Notes: generated by a model from the letters alone, not told the origin. Counted from the first letter of the stretch, positions 52,468 to 62,770 are shown. The stretch: DNA of 64,000 nt from Ewingella sp049889095 (GCA_049889095.1 JBLJFK010000004.1), one strand, 5' to 3'. Program-made: numbers and translations.

Positions 52468-52942
52468 TATTATACAGACTCTTTTGGTCCCTTTATTACT
52501 GGTTAAGTTGAAATATCGTCAACCTTATTACATTTTTTACCCAGGATATTATGGCGCTAAAAAACCCTTCAAATACAATGAAAAATTAATGCAGTATGCC
52601 TTAAGCATCAGGTGTGCCCCTTCGCTTCGTACATAGACTCCTTGGGTTAAAAGGAGTCTTGCAATTGTGAGAGCTCAGGGTGAAATAGTTTTGAGTGTAT
52701 GACTCATTTATTGGAGTCTCTCCAATTAAATAAGTGAAATGAATAATATTCATTTCAAACGGATAAAATTGTTCAGGTGTTTTTTGATAACTCTTGATGT
52801 GCTCTTCTTTTTTACCAAAACGGAGGTTGTCTAGCGGGCTTTATTGCCCCGCTTTATCAAAGTGACCACTTCTGTTTATTAGCACCATTCACTGACACTA
52901 ACACTGACAGATTACTCTCTTCTTCATTGATGATATGAACTT
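52468..52942 (+). promoter_or_regulatory. Region between the initiating transferase gene and wza
   Basis: A 475-base interval without a gene. It holds a hairpin AGACTCCTT/AAGGAGTCT at 52635-52659 and a 7-bp inverted repeat ATTGGAG/CTCCAAT at 52710-52726. At 52736-52756 there is a perfect 9-bp inverted repeat (GAAATGAAT/ATTCATTTC around AAT), and at 52833-52853 a hairpin AGCGGG/CCCGCT. This is long for an operon spacer and suggests a second control point or promoter for wza-wzb-wzc. Confidence 0.55.
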
Positions 52943-54076
52943 ATGACGAAAAAATATTTGAAATTTTCGGTGATTGCCGTTGCATTAGGGCTATTAAGTG
53001 GCTGTAGCGTGCTACCTGGACAGGATCTTAGCACTTCAGGTAAAGACATCATCAAAGCGCAGGACAGTGATTTTGATCTGGATAAAATGGTTAACGTATT
53101 ACCGATGACACCAGGTTTGATCGACAAGCTGCGTCCGGTACCTGTTACCGCCCGTTCCAATCCGCAGTTGGATGCTCTCCTCAGCCGCTATGAATACCGT
53201 GTTGGTGTGGGTGACGTGCTCATGGTGACAGTGTGGGAACACCCGGAATTGACGACGCCGGCAGGGCAATATCGCAGCGCCAGCGATACAGGAAACTGGG
53301 TCAATGCAGATGGCACTATATTCTATCCCTATATCGGCAAGGTCGCGGTTGCAGGTAAAACATTGAGCGAGATCCGTAAAGATATCAGCCGCCGGCTGAC
53401 TACCTATATTGAAAGCCCGCAGGTCGATGTCAGCATCGCGGCATTCCGCTCACAAAAAACCTACATTACGGGTGAAGTGGCGAAATCTGGCCAGCAGGCG
53501 ATTACCAATATTCCATTGACCGTAATGGATGCGATCAATGCCGCGGGTGGCCTGGCTCCTGATGCCGACTGGCGTAATGTCGTGCTGACCCACAACGGCC
53601 AGGATTCCAAAATCTCATTATATGCCCTGATGCAAAGGGGCGACCTGACACAGAATAAATTGCTCTATCCCGGGGATATTCTGTTTATTCCGCGTAATGA
53701 TGACCTGAAAGTATTTGTAATGGGTGAAGTCGGTAAGCAGGCGACGCTGAAGATGGATCGCAGTGGTATGACGCTGGCTGAAGCATTGGGCCATGCAGAA
53801 GGCATTTCGCAGGCAATGAGTGATGCCAGCGGTATCTTTGTAGTGCGTCAGTTGAAAAATGATAAAACCGGCAAGATTGCAAATATCTATCAGTTGAATG
53901 CACAAGATGCCTCCGCGATGGTGCTGAGTACTGAATTCCAACTGCAACCGTACGATATTGTCTATGTCACCACTGCCCCTGTTGTTCGTTGGAATCGCGT
54001 TATTTCACAACTGGTGCCGACCATCACAGGTCTGCATGATATGACAGAAAACGTTCGCTATATCAGGAACTGGTGA
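52943..54076 (+). CDS. wza: Wza, outer-membrane polysaccharide export lipoprotein
   Basis: This 377-residue protein (E. coli Wza 379) is a lipoprotein with the lipobox LLSGC and acylated Cys21. The polysaccharide export domain (YRVGVGDVLMVTVWEHPELT) is followed by SLBB repeats (TYITGEVAKSGQQAIT and VFVMGEVGKQATLKM) and a C-terminal helix (VVRWNRVISQLVPTI) that forms the outer-membrane pore in an octamer. wzb follows after four bases. Confidence 0.96.
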   Translation: MTKKYLKFSVIAVALGLLSGCSVLPGQDLSTSGKDIIKAQDSDFDLDKMVNVLPMTPGLIDKLRPVPVTARSNPQLDALLSRYEYRVGVGDVLMVTVWEHPELTTPAGQYRSASDTGNWVNADGTIFYPYIGKVAVAGKTLSEIRKDISRRLTTYIESPQVDVSIAAFRSQKTYITGEVAKSGQQAITNIPLTVMDAINAAGGLAPDADWRNVVLTHNGQDSKISLYALMQRGDLTQNKLLYPGDILFIPRNDDLKVFVMGEVGKQATLKMDRSGMTLAEALGHAEGISQAMSDASGIFVVRQLKNDKTGKIANIYQLNAQDASAMVLSTEFQLQPYDIVYVTTAPVVRWNRVISQLVPTITGLHDMTENVRYIRNW

Positions 54077-54080
54077 GAAT

Positions 54081-54515
54081 ATGTTTAATTCCATTCTCGT
54101 TGTTTGTACTGGAAACATATGCAGATCCCCTATTGCTGAAAGACTGTTAAGAAATCATCTGCCAGTAAAAAAAATAGATTCTGCCGGTGTCAGCGCATTA
54201 GTCGGACATGCGGCAGATGATACCGCATGCTTAATCTCTGAGCAGAATGGTCTATCGCTGGAAGGGCATGTAGGACAGCAGTTCAGTGCATCCTTAGCGA
54301 GGAAATATGACCTTATTCTTGTGATGGAAAAAGATCATATTGAGCAAATCTCAAAAATAGCGCCCGAAGCAAGGGGTAAAACCATGCTTTTGGGCTATTG
54401 GTTAGGACAAAAAGAGATACCTGACCCTTATCGCAAGAGTTATGAAGCGTTTGAGTTTGTGTACGGGACTATTGACCTCGCATGTCAAAGTTGGATTGGC
54501 AAATTGAACAAATGA
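54081..54515 (+). CDS. wzb: Wzb, low-molecular-weight protein tyrosine phosphatase
   Basis: This 144-residue enzyme has the phosphatase loop VCTGNICRSP (catalytic Cys9, Arg15) and the general acid in DPYRKS. It removes phosphate from the tyrosine-rich tail of Wzc to control polymer length and export. It is placed between wza and wzc as in colanic acid and amylovoran loci. Confidence 0.96.
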   Translation: MFNSILVVCTGNICRSPIAERLLRNHLPVKKIDSAGVSALVGHAADDTACLISEQNGLSLEGHVGQQFSASLARKYDLILVMEKDHIEQISKIAPEARGKTMLLGYWLGQKEIPDPYRKSYEAFEFVYGTIDLACQSWIGKLNK

Positions 54516-54531
54516 TTATCAGGATAAAAAA

Positions 54532-56703
54532 ATGGGATCTGGCGTAACCAAAAATACTGTTTTCAATGATTCAGACGAGATCAATGTCGGCCGTCTCATT
54601 GGGGAACTCGTTGATCATTGGAAAATGATTATCGCAATAGTGTCGTTTACAACGATTATTGCAATAATTTATGTTTTTTTCTCAACTCCCATTTATCAAG
54701 CGAGTTCACTCGTTCAGGTTGAGCAAAAACAAGGAAACAGCATATTAAGTAGTTTGAGTCAGGTTCTCCCTGATACCGCTCCACAGTCAGCGCCTGAAAT
54801 ATCGCTATTACAGTCTCGAATGATTTTAGGTAAAACGGTTGATCAACTTGACCTACGACATGTTGTAAAGCAGAGCTATTTCCCATTGTTTGGCAAAGGC
54901 TGGTCAAGACTTACCGGTCAAAGCGAAGGGACTTTGGCAATCTCTGATATGAAGTTGTCAAGTGATGTGATCGGTTCAAATACAGTAGTCGTCACCATCA
55001 TTGATAAAAATACATTCACCGTTGAAGGCGAAGGTTTTAAATATGATGGCCACGTTGGTGTCATTTTAAATAAACCGTATATATCATTATTAGTCTCTAA
55101 AATAAACGCTGATGCAGGTACTGAGTTTGAGGTTAAAGAATTATCAAGACTAGATGCAATTAATAATTTATCGAAAGCATTTGCAGTAAATGAACAAGGG
55201 AAAGACTCCGGGATGTTAAGCCTCACATTAATAGGTGAGAATCCAGCACTAATTACTAAAATATTAGATAAAATCAGTACAAATTATTTGAATCAGAATA
55301 TTGAACGCCAGGCTGCGCAAGATGCGAAAAGTCTCGACTTTTTAAATCGACAGTTGCCAGAGGTTAGGCAGGAACTTGATACTGCTGAAGACAAATTAAA
55401 TGATTATAGAAAACAGAAAAATTCGGTTGATCTGTCATTAGAGGCTAAGTCTGTATTAGACCAAATAGTCAATGTCGACAATCAGCTAAATGAATTAACA
55501 TTCAAAGAAGCAGAGATCTCACAGTTATATACAAAAGAGCATCCGACTTATAAAGCATTACTCGAGAAAAGAGCGACATTAGAGAATGAGCAAGCGAAAC
55601 TTAATAAACAAGTATCGTCAATGCCATCGACACAGCAAGGAATCCTGAAGCTAAGCAGGGATGTTGAATCAGGAAGAGCGGTATACATGCAGTTGCTTAA
55701 TCGCCAGCAAGAACTCAGCATCTCTAAATCGAGTGCTATCGGTAATGTAAGGATTATTGACCAGGCGATTACCGATCCTAAACCTGTTCAACCAAGGAAG
55801 TTACTTGGCATCCTTATAGGGATGTTTATTGGTGGTTTTATTGCAATAGGATCCATTATTCTAAAAATCTCATTGCGACATGGCATTGAGTCTTCTGAAG
55901 AGTTAGAAAATCTGGGGATTAATGTCTACGCTAACGTTCCAATATCAGAATGGCTAAATAAAAATAACAACAAAGCCCGGCAATTAGGAATTAGAAGGAA
56001 TACAGTTGACGAAAAAAACAGTTTATTGTTCTTAACGAATCCAGCTGATATTTCGATAGAAGCAATAAGAGGTTTAAGAACTAGCTTACACTTCGCGATG
56101 ATGGAAGCGAAAAACAAGGTGTTAATGATTTCCGGGGCAAGCCCTAAGGCGGGTAAAACGTTCATTAGCTCTAACTTGTCAGCCACTATCGCAAATTCAG
56201 GAAAAAAAGTATTATATATAGATGCGGATATGCGTAAAGGATACGTTCATAGAGTTTTAGGCGTCCCCGTAGAGTGTGGTCTATCGGATTACTTATCTGG
56301 TCGTGAAGGACTGCCTAACATAGTTAAAGCAATAAAAGAGTCAGGCTTTGATTTTATATCAAGAGGATCAATTCCTCCGAATCCTGCCGAGCTTCTAATG
56401 CATCCCCGAATGCACGCGTTAGTCATATGGGCAAATGATAACTATGACCTTATTGTCATTGATACGCCTCCTGTATTAGCTGTCACAGATGCAGTTATTA
56501 TTGGGTCTTATTCAGGTACTACATTGCTTGTTGCTCGATTTGAAGAAAACACTGCGAAAGAAATAGATATTAGCATAAGAAAATTGGAGCAAAGCAATGT
56601 TGAAGTTAAAGGCTGTGTGTTGAATGGTATCGTTAGAAGAGCGAGTAGTCGATACGGATATGGATATAATGGCTATGGGTATTCATATGCTGACAAGAAT
56701 TAA
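54532..56703 (+). CDS. wzc: Wzc, tyrosine autokinase and chain-length regulator
   Basis: This 723-residue protein has one membrane helix near residues 34-54, a long periplasmic coiled-coil region (about 80-425, heptad-rich around 260-370) and a second helix near 425-447. A cytoplasmic BY-kinase domain follows, with Walker A SGASPKAGKT at 534-543, Walker A' YIDADMRKG and Walker B LIVIDTPPV. The C-terminus RYGYGYNGYGYSYADKN carries six tyrosines for autophosphorylation. It links polymerisation and export. Confidence 0.96.
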   Translation: MGSGVTKNTVFNDSDEINVGRLIGELVDHWKMIIAIVSFTTIIAIIYVFFSTPIYQASSLVQVEQKQGNSILSSLSQVLPDTAPQSAPEISLLQSRMILGKTVDQLDLRHVVKQSYFPLFGKGWSRLTGQSEGTLAISDMKLSSDVIGSNTVVVTIIDKNTFTVEGEGFKYDGHVGVILNKPYISLLVSKINADAGTEFEVKELSRLDAINNLSKAFAVNEQGKDSGMLSLTLIGENPALITKILDKISTNYLNQNIERQAAQDAKSLDFLNRQLPEVRQELDTAEDKLNDYRKQKNSVDLSLEAKSVLDQIVNVDNQLNELTFKEAEISQLYTKEHPTYKALLEKRATLENEQAKLNKQVSSMPSTQQGILKLSRDVESGRAVYMQLLNRQQELSISKSSAIGNVRIIDQAITDPKPVQPRKLLGILIGMFIGGFIAIGSIILKISLRHGIESSEELENLGINVYANVPISEWLNKNNNKARQLGIRRNTVDEKNSLLFLTNPADISIEAIRGLRTSLHFAMMEAKNKVLMISGASPKAGKTFISSNLSATIANSGKKVLYIDADMRKGYVHRVLGVPVECGLSDYLSGREGLPNIVKAIKESGFDFISRGSIPPNPAELLMHPRMHALVIWANDNYDLIVIDTPPVLAVTDAVIIGSYSGTTLLVARFEENTAKEIDISIRKLEQSNVEVKGCVLNGIVRRASSRYGYGYNGYGYSYADKN

Positions 56704-56753
56704 GAATTAATCTAACCATCAAAACATTGTCATTTAAGCCGGCTAAAGAATAT

Positions 56754-57947
56754 ATGAAAAAATTAAGAATAAATGTAGATAATATTGCGTGGTATACATT
56801 TCATATCTTTATATTTATCAAAGCTTTTACCGGCCCATTAACATTATACCTCCCTTATATCCGTTTTCTGCCAATAGCGATGATGGTTGTTTTATTGGGA
56901 TATAGAATATACACGGATGTTTTAAATGGAAAGAAAATAGTCCTACTGTTAGTTTTCTTATTACTATATGTAGCAATAGGTATTATTAATAATTCACTCA
57001 TTGGTTCTGTTTTTGGGCTGTACATTTTCGTTCCGTTTTTATTTGCATTTTTCTACTCATCAGTACTGTATGAACGTATTTTCTTTAATAATGCCAGATT
57101 CAACTTTTTCTATTTTTTGAGTTGTGCGGCAGGAATATTTTATGTAAACCAATTTGGTGCGGCATGGATTGGTGCAGAACAAGAAATTGGCGGTGTTACC
57201 AAAGTGGTATCGCGCGATTGGATATCAGATGGAATGATGAGAAATCCAGGTTTTACTGGTACCTCTGTTGGTTCGGCCACATTAGTTATCATAACCTGTA
57301 CTTTTATTGGTTTTTATTTAATTAGTAAAAGGCGCCTTATCAGTTTTGCTGCATTGTTTGCAATGTCAGGTTATCTCATCTACTTAACAACAACTAAAAC
57401 AACAATGGCTACTCTCGGCTTTGTCTTTATGTTGGCATTCTGTACATCTTTGATTACGAGATATACAGTAAAAATAACTTTTCTACTGCTAAGCCTGTTT
57501 TCGTATTATTGCATGTTCAATATCAATAATGTATCAACGGGAATGCTGACCAATACAATGCTAATTAGAATTTATCAGACATGGCCAAACGCCATGTTAT
57601 TACTTGAAAATTCAACACAATATTTCATAGGTAAAGGGTTTGGTTCGATTGGTGTTCCAACATATTACTTTACACCCGCCGAGGCAAATTCTGCAGATAA
57701 TATTTTCGTGTACTTATATATTATATTTGGCATAGCGAGCGTTATATTAGTATTTTACGGGATGATAAAATTTTTATATTTTAAGTTTGAGTCATCCAAA
57801 GATAGTAAACAATTTTTCATTATGGCTTTAGTCATTCTAACCGGTGGTATAACGTCAAACCTCATCGAGGCAGCATTCTACTCGGTTTATGGTGGAGTGA
57901 TCATTGGTGTTGTTTTTTCCAAAAAATTAAGCTTGAAATTCACCTAA
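56754..57947 (+). CDS. O-antigen/exopolysaccharide polymerase-like membrane protein (Wzy type)
   Basis: This is a 397-residue polytopic protein with about 10-11 hydrophobic helices and no soluble domain. Wzy proteins are very divergent, so the call depends on topology, length and place in the locus after wzc, where amylovoran loci carry AmsC. No O-antigen ligase motif is confidently seen. ATG at 56754 is chosen. An in-frame TTG at 56727 would add nine residues but has no clear ribosome site. Confidence 0.75.
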   Translation: MKKLRINVDNIAWYTFHIFIFIKAFTGPLTLYLPYIRFLPIAMMVVLLGYRIYTDVLNGKKIVLLLVFLLLYVAIGIINNSLIGSVFGLYIFVPFLFAFFYSSVLYERIFFNNARFNFFYFLSCAAGIFYVNQFGAAWIGAEQEIGGVTKVVSRDWISDGMMRNPGFTGTSVGSATLVIITCTFIGFYLISKRRLISFAALFAMSGYLIYLTTTKTTMATLGFVFMLAFCTSLITRYTVKITFLLLSLFSYYCMFNINNVSTGMLTNTMLIRIYQTWPNAMLLLENSTQYFIGKGFGSIGVPTYYFTPAEANSADNIFVYLYIIFGIASVILVFYGMIKFLYFKFESSKDSKQFFIMALVILTGGITSNLIEAAFYSVYGGVIIGVVFSKKLSLKFT

Positions 57948-58002
57948 TACATCAGTACAAGGAAGTATAAAAATAACACCCTGTATGCAGAGGTAACTGA
58001 AA

Positions 58003-59268
58003 ATGTGCAAAATGAAAATATCCTTTTTCCCGTGTTTTTTGTCAGCATTACTGAGTATGAATGTAAGTGCTGCTGACCAGATACAAGGAATAGGTATACA
58101 TGCAAATAAATATAGCAAGTCTGCTGAGAGCATTCTTGGTTTAATTAAGCAATCAGGGTTTGATTCATTCAGGCAAGATCTTACATGGAATGATATAGAA
58201 GTTATAAAAAATCATTATTCAATTCCGAAGAAGTTAGAAATCAATGATACATTAATTAAAACCGCAGAAAGCCATAATATTTCGCCATTAGTTATACTGG
58301 ACTATGGCAATAAGAATTACAACAATGGCGGATACCCTACTAGTGCTCAAGATATTAAAGCATTTGCGGACTATGCTAAATGGGTAGCCGCACGCTATAA
58401 AGGTAAGGTTCCATACTATGAAGTATGGAATGAATGGACTGTTGGTACCGGAATGAAAGGGAAAGGTGATATTCCACCTTCGGATGTATATCTACAATTA
58501 GTTAAAGCAACAAGCATTGCAATAAAATCAGTTGATCCAACAGCTAAAGTCCTTGCTGGCTCACTGAACCCAATCAGCACAAATGGCAGGCGTTTGAATA
58601 TTTCGGATACAGTATGGTTCAATCAACTAATAAATGAAGGGATCCTTAATTATATCGACGGAATTTCAATCCACCCTTACTCCTTCCTTAATCCTGATAA
58701 ATCATTGAGAAACCCAGAGTTAAATATACAAAAAATTGATGATTTCTATAATAAAATTAAGCCTAAAAACAATAAAGACATCCCAATTTATATTACAGAA
58801 ATGGGTGTATCAACACATGCAGGCTTAGGTGGAGTGAGCCAGGAACAAGCTGCAGACTTTATTGTGAAATATACAATACTTGCTAAATCAAAACCTTATA
58901 TTAAAGGTGTCTGGTGGTACGACTTACGTGACGATGGAACAGATTCAGACAATCAAGAACATAATTTCGGATTTTATGATAATAGTTTTAATCCTAAGCA
59001 GGCAGCCTTAGCATTTACTAATATGCATAATACATTAAAAAACATGATTATCGATGGTGTGTCGGTCAATACGAATAATAACACCCGGCAAGTGACAGTT
59101 TCGTTGAAAGACACTGCAAGTAATAAAAACTATAAGATAAACTGGAATGAAAATCAGTTGAAACAAAATGGTCGATTAAAATCTCTAAATCTAATGAAGA
59201 AAAACAATAGTTCCACGCCGGTTATTTATGATAAAAACAATCTAAGTGGTGATGTATTTTTGAAATAA
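58003..59268 (+). CDS. Secreted clan GH-A glycoside hydrolase of the polysaccharide locus
   Basis: This 421-residue protein has a signal peptide (hydrophobic stretch with LLSMNVSAAD, cleavage expected near residue 23) and a TIM-barrel glycosidase fold. The acid/base is Glu144 in YEVWNEW and the nucleophile is Glu266 in YITEMGVS, the Asn-Glu...Glu pattern of clan GH-A (GH39/GH5-like). The last ~80 residues (DGVSVNTNNNTRQVTVSL) may form a beta domain. By analogy with PslG of Pseudomonas, it probably trims or releases the polymer in the periplasm. The substrate is unknown. Confidence 0.82.
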   Translation: MCKMKISFFPCFLSALLSMNVSAADQIQGIGIHANKYSKSAESILGLIKQSGFDSFRQDLTWNDIEVIKNHYSIPKKLEINDTLIKTAESHNISPLVILDYGNKNYNNGGYPTSAQDIKAFADYAKWVAARYKGKVPYYEVWNEWTVGTGMKGKGDIPPSDVYLQLVKATSIAIKSVDPTAKVLAGSLNPISTNGRRLNISDTVWFNQLINEGILNYIDGISIHPYSFLNPDKSLRNPELNIQKIDDFYNKIKPKNNKDIPIYITEMGVSTHAGLGGVSQEQAADFIVKYTILAKSKPYIKGVWWYDLRDDGTDSDNQEHNFGFYDNSFNPKQAALAFTNMHNTLKNMIIDGVSVNTNNNTRQVTVSLKDTASNKNYKINWNENQLKQNGRLKSLNLMKKNNSSTPVIYDKNNLSGDVFLK

Positions 59269-59287
59269 AACTCCTTTAGAGAATAAT

Positions 59288-60457
59288 ATGAAAAATATAT
59301 TAGTCGTTGTACGATCTATTTCATTTGGCATTGGTGTTGGTGGGATGGAGAAAGCCGCCAATCAACATATATATGAAATGCATGATAAGGGATATAAAAT
59401 CCATCTGATTGCACCAGGTAATAAAGTGAAAGGGAATATACCCTCATTTATCAATTTCATTGATGTTCGCTGGCCTTATTGGGATAAATATAAAATACTC
59501 ATGACGATGGGACTGGCCTACTATCAATGGTGTAAGCATGTAGCTAACAAAATAAAAATCATGGAAGACGATATAGATATCATTCACTTTCATGGCGCAT
59601 CAGCAGGAACGTTATCCTTTTTAAAAAAAAACTTACTCGATAATAAAGCAACGGTTGTTAATCCTCATGGAATGGAGGAATTTGGTTCTGGTTCTATTTT
59701 ACGACTGGCTAATCGCTTATTTACCAGATCATTGTTAAGAAAATCTCATCTCGCTGATTTTGTAATAGCAACAGATACTATTTTGATAAAAAATGTTGAA
59801 GATAATTTAAAAATTCCCCCAGAAAAAATCCATGTAGTTCCGAATACAATTGATATTGAAAAATTAAAAAAGAAAGCTAAAAGAAGAAATGAGACTAAAG
59901 GCCTTTGTATTGTAAGCGTGGGCCGAATGGAGCATAACAAAGGCTATGACTTACTTGCAGCAGCCTTGGGGAAATTAAAATCCAAAAACAAAATTGATGC
60001 ACATTTTTCATGGGATCATTATGGTAATGGTAAAATGAAAGATAAAATCATTGAATACAGCAACAAAAACAATATCCCGTTGAAAGTACACATGGGAGCA
60101 TCGGATGAAGAGGTACAGTCTGCTATTGCTAATAGTAGTATTTTTGTCCAACCGTCAAGATATGAAGGAAGCAGTCTTACAACACTAGAGGCGATGACAC
60201 ATGGTGCACTCATTGTCGCCATGCCAGTAGGTGGTATTCCAGATAAAATTTTCGATAAGAATACGGGTTTCTTATGTAAGGCTGTAACAGTACCGGAACT
60301 GGAAAAGAGCCTTAGTGAAGCACTTAACAACATGCCTCATAATGAAATACGCGATAATGCTGAAAAATATGTACTAGAAAACTTTGATATAGCGGTTTCT
60401 ACGCGTAAATACGATGAGCTATATAAAAGCATCATAACATCGAAGGACTGCCGATGA
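59288..60457 (+). CDS. Glycosyltransferase, GT4 family (first of three)
   Basis: This 389-residue GT-B-fold enzyme has an N-terminal glycine-rich loop region (SFGIGVGGMEKAANQHIYEM) and a C-terminal donor site with SRYEGSSLTTLEAMTHGALIV, the EX7E motif of retaining GT4 enzymes. It probably adds a sugar to the lipid-linked repeat unit. Donor and linkage cannot be predicted. It overlaps the next gene by four bases (ATGA). Confidence 0.88.
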   Translation: MKNILVVVRSISFGIGVGGMEKAANQHIYEMHDKGYKIHLIAPGNKVKGNIPSFINFIDVRWPYWDKYKILMTMGLAYYQWCKHVANKIKIMEDDIDIIHFHGASAGTLSFLKKNLLDNKATVVNPHGMEEFGSGSILRLANRLFTRSLLRKSHLADFVIATDTILIKNVEDNLKIPPEKIHVVPNTIDIEKLKKKAKRRNETKGLCIVSVGRMEHNKGYDLLAAALGKLKSKNKIDAHFSWDHYGNGKMKDKIIEYSNKNNIPLKVHMGASDEEVQSAIANSSIFVQPSRYEGSSLTTLEAMTHGALIVAMPVGGIPDKIFDKNTGFLCKAVTVPELEKSLSEALNNMPHNEIRDNAEKYVLENFDIAVSTRKYDELYKSIITSKDCR

Positions 60458-61575
60458 TCTTCTATTGTGAATCTAGAATATTCAGTGGCCAGGAAAGAAT
60501 GTTTTTAACAGCAGCTTGTGCATGGTCACATCAAAAAGAATGCATTCTCATTGTTAACAGCACTAATGACGCTGCGATAAAATTCTCCAAAAGCAACGGT
60601 CATTTTAGTGAAATTAAGTTAATAGATAACTTTGATCAAAAGTTTTCATCACTGTTTATATGGTTTCGCTGGAGCAGGATATACTCTTTAGCTCAATATT
60701 TGAAAGAAAAGAGAGGTAAATATCCAATAATATGTGTATCTCAGGGGCGAATAGAGTCTGGTAATATAGGCGTCCTTGCTGGAAAAGTTGCAAGAATGAG
60801 TATTATTTCTTACATCCCCATGGTACATAGTCATATTGAAATGGGATCAGGTAAGTTGAGTGGTACAATAAAGGATCTATTATGCTCTCCATTATATCGG
60901 TTACCAGACTCATTTATAACAATAAGTAATGAAGTGGCGATTGAGTTAAGAGAAAATTGCAGCGCGACAATCAAGGTTGTAGAAAATTTTGCCCAACGAA
61001 AGCCATTAGTTAAAGTCGAAGATGTTCCACCATTATTTTATGACAAAAGCTATTACAAATTAATACTCCCTGGACGCTTGCTTAACAAGCAGAAAGGACA
61101 ATTAGACTTAGTAAGAGCGTTGAAAATTGTTAGTAAAAAAACACCTCAAAATATATTATGCTATATAGTCGGTGATGGACCAGATGATAGCCTAATCAAT
61201 AATAAAATTAAAAATCTCGACCTTAGCCATAACATTTTCATGCTGGGTAATAGAAGTGATTTATTAAGCATTATGTATGAATGTGACTTAGTCGTTCTCC
61301 CCTCTCTATTTGAAGGTGTTCCTTTAGTATTGTTAGAAGCAGCTATATTAGATAAAGATATTATTGCTTCCGACATTATTGGTTTTAAGAACTACATCTC
61401 AACGAATGATGTTTTTTTACCAAATAATCCTGATTCACTGGCTAATAAAATAATATTAAAACTGCGAAAAGACGCCACCAAATCTATATACAATGAAAAT
61501 CTTGAACGTCTTCTTTCCCGGAATGAGGACATATTTACAACTGATTTTTGCAAAGTACTGAATGAATTATCTTGA
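60454..61575 (+). CDS. Glycosyltransferase, GT4 family (second)
   Basis: This 373-residue protein has the GT4 donor-site motif LPSLFEGVPLVLLEAAILDKDI near residues 280-302 and PGRLLNKQKGQLDLVRAL mid-protein. The N-terminus MIFYCESRIFSGQERMFL carries an acceptor-side loop. It is translationally coupled to the previous gene by a four-base overlap. Confidence 0.87.
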   Translation: MIFYCESRIFSGQERMFLTAACAWSHQKECILIVNSTNDAAIKFSKSNGHFSEIKLIDNFDQKFSSLFIWFRWSRIYSLAQYLKEKRGKYPIICVSQGRIESGNIGVLAGKVARMSIISYIPMVHSHIEMGSGKLSGTIKDLLCSPLYRLPDSFITISNEVAIELRENCSATIKVVENFAQRKPLVKVEDVPPLFYDKSYYKLILPGRLLNKQKGQLDLVRALKIVSKKTPQNILCYIVGDGPDDSLINNKIKNLDLSHNIFMLGNRSDLLSIMYECDLVVLPSLFEGVPLVLLEAAILDKDIIASDIIGFKNYISTNDVFLPNNPDSLANKIILKLRKDATKSIYNENLERLLSRNEDIFTTDFCKVLNELS

Positions 61576-61612
61576 GAGTTGTTTAAAGAAATTTAATGAA
61601 TAGGATTCTATA

Positions 61613-62770
61613 ATGAAAAATAAAGACATTGTATTACTCTCTACAGCTGATTGGGATAATCCGTTTTGGACTAATAAGCAACATGTGGCTGTAGAATTAT
61701 CCCGTCTTGGTTATAAGGTTTTTTATATTGACTCACTTGGTTTAAGAGCGCCGTCCTTTAATAAAAAAGACATGTCACGCGTTTTCAAACGAGTATCTAA
61801 ACTATTTGCCGCCCCAAAGAAGAAAAGAGATAATCTTTGGGTATGGTCTCCTGTTACACTTCCGTGGAACAAATATAAGATAATTAGAATCTTTAATAAA
61901 TTATATTTAAAAGGCATGATTAACTTCTGGACTCGTTATCTTAAATTTAAAGATAAAGTGATGTGGACATATAATCCTTTAACGAAACGCTTAGTCGATG
62001 TCAGCGACTATAACACTCTAATTTATCACTGCGTCGATGAAATAAAAGCACAACCAGGAATGCCGGTTACTATCTTAGAGGAAGCAGAAAGTGAATTAAT
62101 TAAAGACGCAGATATTGTTTTCGTTACTTCGCCCAATTTATATGAAAGTCGTAAAAAAATAAATTCGAACACATACTATCATTCAAATGTTGCAGATTTT
62201 AATCATTTTAATCGAAGTTTAACTGAGGATTTCCCTCGGCCAACAGATATTAAAGATATCCAAGGGCCTATTTTGGGGTTCATTGGTGCAATAAGTAGTT
62301 ATAAGGTTAATTTCAAGCTTCTGAGTTATATTGCCACCAGTAGACCAGATTATCAAATTGTGCTTATCGGATTAGTCGGTGAGGGAGATCCAGAGACTGA
62401 TATATCTTTATTGAAAAATCATAAAAACATACATCTTATTGGACCTAAAAGTTATAATGAGTTACCTGTGTATTTGAAGTATTTCGATGTGGCTTTGCTG
62501 CCTAATATGATTAACTCTTATACGGACAGTATGTTCCCTATGAAGTTTTTTGAATATCTTGCCGCTGGAAAAAACGTAGTCTCTGTCAATCTGAAAGCGA
62601 TACAAGACTTTAAGGAGTACGTGAGCATAAGCCTAACTAACGATGATTTTATCGCTGATGTCGATAACATTTTATTAGGCCACAGCATTCCACTAGAGAA
62701 GAGATTGGAACTGGCGAAGCAATTTACCTATCACGAAAGAACACGAAAAATGTTAGAGCTGATTAAATAA
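61613..62770 (+). CDS. Glycosyltransferase, TuaH-like group (third)
   Basis: This 385-residue GT-B-type protein has STADWDNPFWTNKQHVAVELSRLG at the N-terminus, DVSDYNTLIYHCVDEIK in the middle, and a C-terminal half ending in the FPMKFFEYLAAGKNVVSVN donor-site segment. The sequence type is shared with teichuronic acid TuaH-like enzymes. The sugar is unknown. It is separated from the previous gene by 37 bases. Confidence 0.82.
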   Translation: MKNKDIVLLSTADWDNPFWTNKQHVAVELSRLGYKVFYIDSLGLRAPSFNKKDMSRVFKRVSKLFAAPKKKRDNLWVWSPVTLPWNKYKIIRIFNKLYLKGMINFWTRYLKFKDKVMWTYNPLTKRLVDVSDYNTLIYHCVDEIKAQPGMPVTILEEAESELIKDADIVFVTSPNLYESRKKINSNTYYHSNVADFNHFNRSLTEDFPRPTDIKDIQGPILGFIGAISSYKVNFKLLSYIATSRPDYQIVLIGLVGEGDPETDISLLKNHKNIHLIGPKSYNELPVYLKYFDVALLPNMINSYTDSMFPMKFFEYLAAGKNVVSVNLKAIQDFKEYVSISLTNDDFIADVDNILLGHSIPLEKRLELAKQFTYHERTRKMLELIK

